Assembly (NCBI GenBank): GCA_963575745.1
Contig: CAUYUJ010021037.1
Span: 327,501-365,000, forward strand
Length of the DNA: 37,500 bases
Direction of reading: 5' to 3'
Source: Prorocentrum cordatum
Lineage: Eukaryota; Sar; Dinophyceae; Prorocentrales; Prorocentraceae
A model generated the notes under the pieces. That model was not told where the DNA came from, did not search any database, and saw only the letters and a program-made list of their open reading frames with translations. Position numbers and translations under genes: made by a program. This document shows, piece after piece, positions 8,822 to 17,984 of the stretch; position 1 is the stretch's first letter; every line of letters starts with the position of its first letter.

Positions 8822-8910
8822 GACCTAGAATATTAGGTTCCACCTAAAACATATTAGATTGACCTAAGATGTTTTAGGACAGTTCGGCCTGACCTAGAAA
8901 TCTAGGTCAG
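8822..8910. repeat. Cluster of three palindromes
   Basis: CCTAAAACAT (8843-8852) pairs perfectly with ATGTTTTAGG (8869-8878). CTGACCTAGA (8889-8898) pairs perfectly with TCTAGGTCAG (8901-8910) around AA. A third imperfect one, CCTAGAATATTAGG, lies at 8824-8837. Together they resemble a small fold-back element. Confidence 0.75.
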
Positions 8911-9205
8911 CGGCCCTCCAGGAACTCTGGGGGTCGACGTTGCAACGAAATCGCGACGTCGGGGGTCTGGGAACGGGCACTGTGCTCCGCAGCACATGCT
9001 GTCCAAAACCGGCTGAATCCGCTGTTGGGCAGGCGAGCTGCTGCCTCAAACGCGCAACAGGAACCCCTGTCGGTCTTCGACAGGGTGAGGGGGCCGAACG
9101 GTCATTCACTGTCCCTGGGTGCCTGGCTGAAGTCGGACTTCGCGGTGCGGATTGTTGTTGTTTTGTTGCGTTGTTGCGTGGCGTTGTTGTCGTCGTCCTC
9201 GCTCA

Positions 9206-9345
9206 CGACCCGCCCGCAAACCGCCCGCGACCCACCCGCCAGAACCCCGCGAACACCCCGCGACCCAACCCGCGACCCACCCGCGACCCGCCCGCGACCC
9301 GCCCGCGACCCGCCCGCGACCCGCCCGCGACCCATCCACGCTGCT
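9206..9345. repeat. CGCGACCCGCC minisatellite
   Basis: Ten-base units of CCCGCGACCCG type repeat about a dozen times, nearly perfectly in 9270-9335. On the plus strand the frames read RDPPATRPRPA. The flanks 8920-9200 and 9345-9830 show no convincing gene. Confidence 0.85.
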
Positions 9346-9943
9346 CCGTCGAATAAATCGGCGCCTGCGGCGGGCTTCGCAGACTGCCGACGATCCCGCC
9401 GCCCCCTCACTCTGATCCGCAGTTGCGGATTTTCTCCATGAGAAAAATCACCTCAGCGTGGTGTTAGCTCGCGCGAGTGGCCTTCGCATCAAGAGCCAAG
9501 TAAGCAACGAAACGAAAGGGGCCGTACGCAAGATGACGTAGCGACATACGCGGTGGCTTACGCAGGCCCTCCAGCGGGGCACACCACGTGGTGAAGCGGG
9601 CGCTCATATACGCGCGAGCTTTCGCAGGCAGCCTGCGCGCGAACGTCGGCACCACCGAACCCGTTTTTTTTGCTCCTCCGCCGCCCCGGGGAGAAGCGAT
9701 CGCGATGTAGCCCCGCAGCCCCTGGCCGAGAGAGGGGAGTGGGGGCCGAGATGTGAGAACGGATGCCAGGCGCAATAATCGCGATGCGGAATCTGCTCGC
9801 TGCGGAATGCTACGTGTACATGTTGTATGGTTGTATATATATATATATGTTCACAGTAATAGTCATAGGCACGATCATAGTCATATTCATGTTTACAACA
9901 TCTGTATATGTGTATACATGTGTGGGCGCGTGTGAACATTGTT

Positions 9944-10305
9944 TTCTCTCTCTCTCTCTCTCTATATATATGTACATATGCATACATATTTGCATGCATG
10001 TATGTATGTATGTATGTATGTGTGTATGTATGTATGTATGTATGTATGTGTGTGTATGTATGTATGTATGTACGTACGTATGTATGTATGTATGTATGTA
10101 CGTATGTATGTATGTATGTATGTATGTATGTATGCATGCATGCATGTATGTATGTATGTATGTGTGTATGTATGTATGTATGTATGTATGTATGTATGTA
10201 TGTATGTACGTGTATGTACATGTATGTATGTATGTATGCATACATGCATGCATGCATGCATGTATGTATGTATGTATGTATGTATGCGTGTATGTATATA
10301 AATAT
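9944..10305. repeat. (TC)n followed by a long (TATG)n microsatellite
   Basis: TCTCTC at about 9944-9962 leads into about 300 bp of TATG/TGTA tetranucleotides with occasional TGTG, TACG and TGCA variants. Long frames here (YVCM or HTYI repeats) are artefacts of the repeat. Confidence 0.95.
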
Positions 10306-10379
10306 GTATCGGCCCAATGGGCCAGAGGCGTGCTAAGATCTCCAGCAACTACTTAAGAATATTTCTAGTTCGCGCGCGC

Positions 10380-10660
10380 GTGGCGGCCCCTGGGGGGCCC
10401 CGGACGAAAAATACCCCGGCCGATCCCCGGCTGATCCCCGGGCGATCCCCCAGGGGGGGGGGCTATTTTTCGCCACCCCTCACGAGGATCGTGGCCTCCG
10501 TGGGGGGGGGCGCAATCGACTGCCCCCCCTCCCGCCCCAAGGGGCCACCAAGAGCCCCCCAAGAGGCCCCAGGGGAGCCCAATACGCCGCCAAGGAGCCC
10601 CAAGACGCTCCCAAGAAGCCCCCAAGAAACCCCCAAGACGGCCCCAAGATACCCTAAATA
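10380..10660. repeat. G/C-rich repeats with a GAAAAATA inverted repeat
   Basis: ACGAAAAATACCCC near 10404 is mirrored by GGGGCTATTTTTCGC near 10460, enclosing three CCGATCCCC-like copies. From 10540 to 10650 a CCCCAAGA-type dodecamer repeats (AGGCCCC, AAGGAGCCCC, AAGACGCTCCC), the same vocabulary as 1350-1640. No gene is supported. Confidence 0.6.
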
Positions 10661-10704
10661 GCGCTCCAGGGCCGGCGGAATGAGCGAAGCGATTAAACAA
10701 ATAT

Positions 10705-10892
10705 GTGTATATATACACATACATATACACATACATTTACATATACAGATACAGATACATATACATGTACAATTACATTTACATTTACATTTACATAGAC
10801 ATAGACATAGACATATACATATGCATATGCATATACATATACATATTCAGATACATATACAGATACATGTATATATATATATATATATATAT
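10705..10892. repeat. (ACATAT)n and (AT)n microsatellite
   Basis: ACATAC, ACATTT and ACATAG hexamers in series, ending in about 12 AT units at 10868-10891. Confidence 0.95.
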
Positions 10893-11067
10893 CCATCGCC
10901 TGAGGCCTCGCGGCGACCCACTCCGCCCACGCCCGCCCCGCCCTGCAGCCCCCGCGCGCCAGCCAGCAGCACTCCAGCAGCATCGGCGGGCAGAACACCG
11001 CCACCCAGGAGCCGCCGAAGGAACCCCCCAGCTTCGCCGCCAGGAGGGCCTGCTCTAGAGGAGCAAA

Positions 11068-11235
11068 GAGACGGCATACACACAAACTTTTGACAGTCCG
11101 CGCGGACTTTTCGGATCCGCGCTGGGCCCCCCTCCCTGGCGCGCTCCGCGCACCAGGGAGGGGGATTGCAGGCGCCGCGAGGGGGGCCCAACGCGGACCC
11201 CAGAAACCCACGCGGAGCGCTATAAATGTATGGTT
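11068..11235. repeat. Dispersed GC-rich repeat, copy A
   Basis: Starts with CGGCATACAC and ends with CGCGGAGCGC.ATAAATGTATG. The same ordered blocks occur at 37050-37165. Internally it holds the palindrome GTCCGCGCGGAC and a CCCTCCCTGG..CCAGGGAGGG inverted pair. The neighbouring 10905-11067 is GC-rich and exon-like but no frame could be chosen. Confidence 0.7.
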
Positions 11236-11429
11236 ATAGCGTTGTTTCTTTTTCACTGCTCTACGGCAACTCATGGGAGCCTCCTGAACCATCCTGCTGG
11301 CCCCTGCGAATCGGCACTGAACATCGACGCAAACAAATCGACGCGAAAATCGGCGCTAAGTGCTGAAACAACGCTGGATCGGCGCTGGATCATCGGCGAC
11401 AAGGCGCTAGCTCACGCTAGAACTGCACT

Positions 11430-11735
11430 CCCAGGAAGGCACCCCGAGGACAAAACAAAAAGGCTCACGTGAGGCCGGCGCCTTCTCATCGACGACCAGC
11501 CGCTAGCTCGCGGCATTTGTGGGGAAACCAAAAGGTACCGATATCGCTGTTCCCCAGACCTCGCCCAGGGCGCACTCTGACTAGGATTTCCAGCGGTGGT
11601 GACGAGGGCCCCCCAGGCGGCCTAAAAAGGGGAAAGCGAGGAGAGAGTAGAGGTATGGGTACATCTTCCTCATTTGAATTTGCATTCCTGGAGAAGCACT
11701 CCGAGGACACAAAGCGAAAAGGCTCCCGTGAGCTG
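11430..11735. repeat. Direct repeat pair around CCGAGGACA..AAAAGGCTC
   Basis: A ~45-bp block containing CCGAGGACAAAACAAAAAGG at about 11440 recurs near 11698 as CCGAGGACACAAAGCGAAAAGG, an offset of roughly 258 bp. Both continue with CTC.CGTGAG. Confidence 0.6.
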
Positions 11736-11840
11736 CGGCCAGCGACCTGCGTCACCGCGGACACCAGCGCGCACGCGACGCCCTCCAGCTTCAGCGAGCG
11801 CAGGCGCTCGTGCACCGCTTGCGCCTCCCGGACAGGTGGT
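11715..11840 (-). CDS. Short exon-like fragment
   Basis: Read on the minus strand, about 36 codons with G/C endings give VREAQAVHERLRSLK, LEGVACALVSAVTQVAG, a helical-looking peptide downstream of a TGA at about 11843. It lies just 3' of a CCT tract. Family not recognised; it could be a degraded retrogene fragment. Confidence 0.3.
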
Positions 11841-11871
11841 CACGGCGGGTGGCCACAAATGGTCAACAAAA

Positions 11872-12209
11872 GCCTCCTCCTCCTCATCCTCCTCCTCTTC
11901 CTCCTCCTCCTCCTGCCTCCTCCTCCTCCTCCCTCCTCCTCCTCCTCCTCCTCCTCCTCCCTGTTCCTCCTCTTCCTCCCTCCTCCTCCACCTCCTCCTC
12001 CACATCCACCTCCTCCTCCTCCTCCTCCTCCTCCTCTCCTCCTCCTCTCCTCTTCCTTATCCTCCCCCTCCTCCTCCTCCTCCTCCTCCTCCTCCTCCTC
12101 ACCCTCCTCCTCCTCCTCCTCCTCATTGTCCTCCTCTTCCTCCCTCCTCCTCCTCCTCCTCCTCCTCCACCTCCCCGTCCTCCTCCTTTTCCTCCTCTTC
12201 CTCCTCCTC
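11872..12209. repeat. Long (CCT)n tract
   Basis: About 340 bp of CCT/CTC triplets with TT and CCC interruptions. Its right end touches the left direct repeat of the Penelope-like element. Stop-free poly-Leu, poly-Ser and poly-Pro frames here are repeat artefacts. Confidence 0.95.
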
Positions 12210-12338
12210 CTCGGAAGCACTTTTTCCTCGAACTGGGCACACTTCACCCCAGCTGTGCCTGGGCAGAATGACGACGGACATGCAGCGGGAGCGGCGGAAG
12301 AGGGGCGAGAAAGAAGAAGCAGGGACAGGGAAGGGAAA
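12210..12338. repeat. Left direct repeat (pLTR-like) of the Penelope-like element
   Basis: 129 bp from CTCGGAAGCAC to GACAGGGAAGGGAAA. It matches 16745-16871 with about seven substitutions and a 2-nt indel, roughly 93 percent identity, in the same orientation. Confidence 0.85.
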
Positions 12339-12420
12339 CTGCAGGCTGGAGCTTACCATCGCAGTGGACAAAAACGCAATCCAACCCTCAGGCGTCCGAC
12401 CTGCCGGTCGACTCGCGCAA

Positions 12421-13960
12421 TCAATCGTCGGACCTGCAATCGACGCGCAACTGATGGGGACGCTCCGAGACGGCGGGCATCACAGTTGCCAGATCAGAGA
12501 TGTGGGGGTGCTTGGAGATAGCGCGCATACGAGCATGAGAACAGACGGACAATGGAAAACCCACAGAGCAGAACTCAATAATCAGATTCACAATGCGTCC
12601 AACAGCCCAATCGCTATCAACAAACAAGTCAATGTAATGTATTAGTTGGCTCTGGTCAACAGGAATCTCAATGTTGCTCCATTGATTATGATACCAATGT
12701 TGAAAACGAGGTCGTTCCAAATGTAACCCCACGACGAACACATAAATACTATGGGGCTGAATTATTACCGTGTGAATATCACGAACAAAAGCTTGAAGCC
12801 CAACGAAAACACTGTCATTCTCCACCTTCATGGAGAAATGTGGTGCGTATATGTTCACAATGCTGTTAGTAATCGTTCCCACAACCGCATCATGATCCAC
12901 ATTGTCTGTGGCCTTGGAAAAATACAAACAAACATATACAGATCGCCCACCCACCGGAGATTACACAAAACAGCGCCACGCAGAAACATATGGCGTTGAA
13001 CATCCCATTGGTGCTCCAGGAAGCAGCACGCGAGAGCACACACACACACCTGGGCTAGGCGGGGTCCCTTGGGTCATGCCGCTGTTGAATCCCACAAGCG
13101 TGCTACCAAAAAACAGCAAACCCGACATCCGATCCAGCCGGACCACTGCTTCGATATCACCCACATGAATGACGTAATACTGGGCAAATGTATTGCGAGA
13201 GTTGTGAAGCCGTGGAACAAGATCTGCGCCTTTGGCCTGATTGCGAACATGGTGATGGAATGCGCGGCAGAAAACACAGGCACTCTTCGATGGAGGTGGC
13301 TTCGCGCCCCGAGGAATCTGGATGCACGAGCGCCTTGGCCTGACGATGTCCTTGGAAGACCGGATGGCCCAAGATAAAGCTGAGATGACCAAGTCCCTGG
13401 GAATGTTGCCGAACAACTTGTCGATGTCCCTCTTGGCGCGATGAATGGAGACAACGTAGCCGCGGCGAGCCCTCTCCTGAACTTCCAAATTTAAGTCCCC
13501 CACCCTCCGCGCGATTGTCGCCCCGCTGCTGGTTCCAAAAGTGTTGCCCCAAACAATCTTGATTAGAAATTCAATGCCCGGCAGCCAAGACAGAATAATG
13601 ATTTACACCTGTGGCTGAAATGAGAGCCAAGAGAGCGCATCTTCAAAGGAATATTGGAATGTTTTGGCCATCCCGTGCAACTTCCGAACCCATGGCGCCC
13701 CATCTTCTTAATCCGGGCCCCTGCGTAAGAAAGATGGTCGGAAACTTCGTCAATCCAGACGAGGCGAGGGATGCAGAACTGAACCGGCGCGCGCACTATG
13801 AATAAATTGAACATTGCGTTCTGCCACCCGCGAGGACAAGTTAAACACAAAGGGGATGCGTTCTTGTCAATGGGAGCCACCACGCACGTGCCAGTAAACA
13901 TATCCTTCCGATGCGTCAAAGCATGTTGTGTGATACCCACCCCCTTCAAACGATTTGTGA
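12421..13960 (-). pseudogene. Reverse transcriptase remnant of the Penelope-like element
   Basis: The RT is spread over at least three minus-strand frames. From 5' to 3': CVVAPIDKNASPLCLTCPRG (about 13875, fingers); SIHRAKRDIDKLFGNIPRD (about 13430, motif A-like); FNSGMTQGTPPSPG (about 13080, motif B); CCFLEHQWD and LRWVGDLYMF (about 13025-12930, motif C); and VENDSVFVGLQAFVRD (about 12800, motif E-like) with a thumb-like tail. Motif C should read xxDD; the first Asp is Gly at 12945-12947. One frame change falls at a CA run (13041-13052). Some frame changes could be sequencing errors, but the Asp-to-Gly change is not explained that way. The region 14000-14700 between nuclease and RT is also coding-like but frame-broken. 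Confidence 0.6.
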
Positions 13961-14724
13961 CGATAATAGACACCATCCACATAATCGCGCAAACCACCAG
14001 CGTCAAAAACAGGACAAACACAACCGCATCGATAAAGTTGTTTACAGAGGTCACCACCTGTATTGATAATGTGATGTTTGTACGGCGAAGACGATGGATC
14101 AGTGCGACTCTGCACGCTCATGCCGCCACTGCACGTATTACAAAAAGAAGTAAACGTCTTAGGGCGCTGTCCCTCCAACCAGCCACGTTGGACAAGAAAG
14201 ACGATATGGATGGAGGTGATGATCTTTTGATGTTAAGATGAGCCCTATGTTGAGGAGGTAGAACATGATATATTTGACTACTGATAAAATGAAGCACGAC
14301 GTCGACCATATTGACGCGAGGTAATGGCAATACCTTCGCGCGAGGATCCCACGCAGCAAAGTTGCCAGGCAAACGACAAATATCAGAGAAACGCTGTCTC
14401 GCAACTGCCCTCTCCTTGCCCTGGAAGGAATTTTGAATGTGCCGGAATACTCGCTGCGCGAACAGATGCCCGCCCTTCTTACAGACGGTGCGGACACGAC
14501 GCAATGCTGAGAACCATTCCGGATCATGCCCAGGCGACAAGCAATAGACACCGCATCCCGAGCCTCAAAACAAACCAAGTCGCGAGTAACACCTGGGAAA
14601 CACTGAGTACGATCAGATTTCCGGCTGAAGGGGCGGCGGTTTGCGGCAGCCGAAGAGCGGATTTGACGACCCCCTCCGTTGTGATGTAGACCAGCTGTAC
14701 AACACTTGTACACAAAAAGGGAAT

Positions 14725-14989
14725 TCAATGTAGGATGGAAAACGTTGATGAACCGGCGCCCAACGATCCTCATGTGGTGAATGGAAGTACCGTCAACAGT
14801 CGCAATCGGAATCATGCAAAAATTAGCCACACCCAACCGCCTCAAAACTCCATCAGCAGGCTGCTGCTTGTCAGGCCGGTCCAGATGCACCATGCCGCCG
14901 GCGTGCTCCGCAAAACGTTTCTGCATGCCCCTCATAATCTGTCCTATGTATGCACGTCGAGAATGGATAGACGCCCACATGTATACAAC
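14725..14989 (-). pseudogene. GIY-YIG endonuclease domain of the Penelope-like element
   Basis: The frame reads RVVYMWASIHSRRAYIGQ, then QKRFAEH. VVY replaces GIY and is followed after exactly ten residues by YIG, the canonical spacing, then the catalytic-type Arg in KRFAEH. The domain ends with RRFINVFHPTLNS, where the family usually has a Glu several residues before the PxLN motif; an Arg occupies the likely place, so activity is doubtful. A TAA lies 10 codons upstream in this frame, and the preceding protein is in another frame, so continuity is broken. In the element this nuclease would nick target DNA to prime reverse transcription. Confidence 0.65.
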
Positions 14990-16629
14990 GCGCGTAGAGG
15001 ACGAAGAAGAGGATTAAGGAATAGAAGAAGATGTGGTATGCATAAACCCCCCCAGAATTTTATGAAACCTGAAATTGGACCAGGAAACAAACCAACGAAG
15101 CAGAGAACCCCTGAGGTAATTACAGCACCATAAACAATGCCTGGCAATTGTTTTTTTGCCTGATGGCCAGGTTCACAACCCCCACGGTTGCAAATACAAC
15201 TAATAATAGACTTGTTACATGATACACACTTGCTGTCGGCATACAGAGCCCAGAAAGCCCATTCCATAAACTTCCCTGCGCATTTTTCCACTGCCTTAGC
15301 TATCTTCAAACCAACAACAGGATGCAACCGGCCGAAATGTATGATATCATTGCAGCACCGCGCAAGATGATCTACGAACGTCGCTGCGTCTGGGAACCCA
15401 GATTCACATTGCTGCTTGAGCAGATCGACTGACGGATGAGCACAAAGTTCAGACATAGATGAGGAGCTGCAGATGCCCAATCGCGCAAGGTGGTGCGGGC
15501 CAGTTGCAACAGAGAGACCAATCGCCTCAAAAGCCGCCACAACAGAGCAATCCATATCCAAATGACGGTCAGGAAGTCTACGAAGTGTGCACGCAGACGC
15601 CTTGTTCTGCGACACTTCAGTGCTCCACGAAGCGGACCAGATGGAATCCGACATCCGCGTCGTTGCTGCCTGCGCCATCCACTCCTTGAAAGAATCCTCG
15701 TCTGCCGATTTCTTATCACGGTAATCCAAGGTAGCCGGTCCGGCCTCCTCGTCGTACCGCGCTCGGCTGCGAGTCCTCGGATTTGGCGTCGTCAAGTGAA
15801 ATGCCGGAAGACGTGGTATAGGCGCTGGAGGCTGAATCATGCCGCGGAGGAACTCCCAGCTCACCTCGGACGACTTCTCGCCGACCCGCACGATGTACAC
15901 CTGTTGATTTCCAGACATCTTGGTGCCCGTCACGACGCCTCTCTGATCAGGAAAGTCCTCCCTCTGGTACAAGATACGGGCGTCGATCGGGAACTCAGCA
16001 CTTGGTGCCGACTCAGCTTGGGATGGTTGTGGCGACCAGTCCCGTTTGGCCCTACGAGGAAGCTCGTCGTCGTCTGAGTTCTCCTCCTCGAGGCGTTCCC
16101 ACAACGACTTTTTCCTGGGACGGCCGCGCTGCCTCCCAGCCTGATTATTATTCTGATCAGGCTTCCTTTTGAGCGACGACAAGTGCTCAACAATGTTAGG
16201 CTGCAGCGAACCGCTTATTTGCTTGGCCATGAGGTCCGAGCTTTTCATCAGATAAACCCATTTGTCATCACGCATACGCAAATCAATCATGGTCTGCTTT
16301 TGGGGGCATCGATCCAAAACTACATCCGGCTCTTCACCGCATCTCCATGGGGCAAGGATGGCTCGTTCTTTCTCGAGGCACGCCTTCAAGCCGGGGATGT
16401 CTGTCGCGACCCCGATCACCTCGATATTTTCCGCCGACTCGATGGCTTGGTCCCTCTCCATGCGCATGTCGACACACTGACGTGCCCAAATCGAAACCGG
16501 TGGAGGCCCCCTCCGCGGCTGCATATACACACCTCCCGCGGGAGCGAATGGTTGCTGCGGGTGTCCCATCGACCGCGGCGGCCTCATGGACTGCATTTTC
16601 GCACGCTCCTGAAAAGGATTGCCAGACAT
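14944..16629 (-). CDS. N-terminal protein region of the Penelope-like element (AT-hook, Tudor-like, Cys cluster)
   Basis: From the ATG at 16627-16629 (MSGNPFQERAK) 561 codons stay open; the frame also extends 42 codons upstream to 16755. Numbering from that upstream end, an AT-hook-type RQRGRPRKK sits at 208-216, followed by an acidic EENSDDDE. A Tudor/SH3-like stretch (DFPDQRGVVTG..VYIVRVGE..SEVSWEFLR) spans about 258-305. Near the end CVSCNKSIISCICNRGGCEPGH is a likely zinc-binding cluster. The final ~70 codons look out of frame: the GIY-YIG domain continues in another frame across 14944-15000, so a frameshift or short intron separates them. Likely role: nucleic-acid binding by the element's polyprotein. 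I recall similar Cys clusters in dinoflagellate repeat-encoded proteins, without database support. Confidence 0.55.
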   Translation of the reverse strand: MSGNPFQERAKMQSMRPPRSMGHPQQPFAPAGGVYMQPRRGPPPVSIWARQCVDMRMERDQAIESAENIEVIGVATDIPGLKACLEKERAILAPWRCGEEPDVVLDRCPQKQTMIDLRMRDDKWVYLMKSSDLMAKQISGSLQPNIVEHLSSLKRKPDQNNNQAGRQRGRPRKKSLWERLEEENSDDDELPRRAKRDWSPQPSQAESAPSAEFPIDARILYQREDFPDQRGVVTGTKMSGNQQVYIVRVGEKSSEVSWEFLRGMIQPPAPIPRLPAFHLTTPNPRTRSRARYDEEAGPATLDYRDKKSADEDSFKEWMAQAATTRMSDSIWSASWSTEVSQNKASACTLRRLPDRHLDMDCSVVAAFEAIGLSVATGPHHLARLGICSSSSMSELCAHPSVDLLKQQCESGFPDAATFVDHLARCCNDIIHFGRLHPVVGLKIAKAVEKCAGKFMEWAFWALYADSKCVSCNKSIISCICNRGGCEPGHQAKKQLPGIVYGAVITSGVLCFVGLFPGPISGFIKFWGGLCIPHLLLFLNPLLRPLRALYTCGRLSILDVHT

Positions 16630-16744
16630 CTTCTGAAACACAACGAGGAATGAAAGTGCAGTGATTAGAATATGGACATGAGTGTGTACGCGAAAACCCA
16701 TCAAAAAGGCAGGGACAGGAGACCAGACCCTTACCCTAGAAGTA

Positions 16745-16871
16745 CTCGGAAGCACATTTTCCTCGAACTGGGCACTTCACCCCAGCTGCGCCTGAGCAAA
16801 ATGACGACGGACATGCAGCGGGAGCGGCGGAAGAGGGGTGAGAAAGAAGAAGCAGGGACAGGGAGGGGAAA
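16745..16871. repeat. Right direct repeat (pLTR-like) of the Penelope-like element
   Basis: 127-bp partner of 12210-12338. On the minus strand it is the 5' repeat, about 115 nt upstream of the first ATG, and is followed on the plus side by a CCT tract. Confidence 0.85.
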
Positions 16872-16917
16872 GTCCTCCCCCTCCCCCTCCTCCTCCTCCT
16901 CCAGCTCCTCCCCTCCC
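16872..16917. repeat. CCT/CCCCT tract
   Basis: Directly abuts the right direct repeat. The next 580 bp (16918-17500) show no gene I can support; they contain short exon-like GC-rich stretches on the plus strand (PAGMPFGSQCIKPGR near 17310) without clear boundaries. Confidence 0.8.
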
Positions 16918-17502
16918 GAAGGTGGGGGCATGGCACCTGGTTTCATGGTGTCAGTGCTGTACACCCTCGGGGCGCACTGTATCATTGGCTTGCAGTGATC
17001 GGGCAGGGTGTGAAGCAACGAGCCGATTTTTGGGGATACGGCGGGCTCTGGGACTGGGGGTGGACGTTGCGAAACCTGCATCGGCGGGGCTCCCGTCGTT
17101 GGGTGTAGCACGGCCCCCAGTCTCAGCTTAGCCCTGCTGATGACGGCGTCAGTGGCGCCTGCGTGGTCAATTCATTGCGATCTGGCCATCAGGGATTTGC
17201 ATTCCTTCGGGAGGCGGTGGCTTGTGCCACGTAAAGTCCCATGGGGCCTTGTGTCCACCCAGGGCTAGGGAACTCGTGCTCCTCAGTATGCAGTGCCAAT
17301 CGTTCCGGCTGGGATGCCTTTTGGCTCCCAATGCATCAAGCCGGGACGGCTGGGCCGCGAGTCGCTACAGGCGACGAGGTCTTCGCCTGTACCCTGTCCG
17401 CGCAGTTTTGGCTGCTCTCGCCCCGGTAATTCGTGGGCCGCGGCGTGTGCAATACACGCCAAGGCCCGCGGGGGACCGACCCACGGCGCGGAACTCCTCC
17501 TC

Positions 17503-17692
17503 TTCCTCATGCTCCCCTCCTCCTCCTCCTCCTCCTCCTCCTCCTCCTCTCCTCCTCCCCTCCTCCTCCTCCTCCTCCTCCTCCTCCTCCTCCTCCTCCT
17601 CCTCCCCCTCCTCCTCCTCCTCCTCCTCATCTACATCGTCCACGTCCCTCCTCCTCCTCCTCCTCCTCATCCTCCCCCACCTCCTCCTCCTC
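17503..17692. repeat. (CCT)n tract at the 3' end of the intact LINE
   Basis: About 190 bp of CCT triplets on the plus strand. It ends at the T7 run (17693-17699) that is the A-tail of the LINE on the minus strand. Confidence 0.95.
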
Positions 17693-17984
17693 TTTTTTTG
17701 AACCGCTACTCCCCTTGTCCAAGAGCTCTGGAAGTTTTGCGAAGGGCTCAAAAACTTCAACCGAAACTCGGCGCAACTGAAAACGGATGTTTCAGTCGGA
17801 GCCCGCAAGGGTACAGTAAGCAGGGCCATCTGTCAGGAGTGCCGATATACTCACTCCCGCCCCAGACCCTACCCCCACGCACCCCTGCCTCTGCAGGGAT
17901 GGCACTGCGAGGGCAGCCCCCAGCACCCCTCTAGGCACTAGGGGGCTGCTCGGCCACGGCTGAGCCTACCTCGAAGTCCAACAC

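Larger units (their letters stand above)
12210..16871 (-). mobile_element. Decayed Penelope-like retroelement with N-terminal GIY-YIG
   Basis: About 4.66 kb bounded by direct repeats. On the minus strand the order is: N-terminal AT-hook/Cys-rich protein (16629 to about 15000), GIY-YIG endonuclease (about 14989-14725), reverse transcriptase (about 13950-12421), then the 3' repeat. Penelope-like elements are known to pair an RT with a GIY-YIG nuclease and to carry LTR-like repeats; the endonuclease is normally C-terminal, but permuted Naiad/Chlamys-type elements have it N-terminal. The order seen here matches the permuted type. Several frameshifts and a mutated catalytic motif mean the copy is dead. 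Both ends border CCT tracts. Confidence 0.7.

Noticed and set aside
9944-10305. Frames of several hundred bases reading YVCM or HTYI repeats
   Set aside because: Pure TATG microsatellite; open in many frames because the repeat lacks stops.
11215-11235. TATAAA as a promoter TATA box at copy A of the dispersed repeat
   Set aside because: Part of a repeat whose other copy has CACAAA, and dinoflagellate genes generally lack TATA boxes.
11872-12209. Long poly-Leu/Ser/Pro and poly-Glu/Arg frames across CCT tracts (also at 17503, 23016, 36420)
   Set aside because: They are translations of a trinucleotide repeat with no flanking coding signal; every frame of the tract is open.
12210-16871. LTR retrotransposon, from the direct repeats
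   Set aside because: No TG..CA ends, primer binding site, protease, RNase H or integrase; GIY-YIG plus this RT type fits a Penelope-like element instead.
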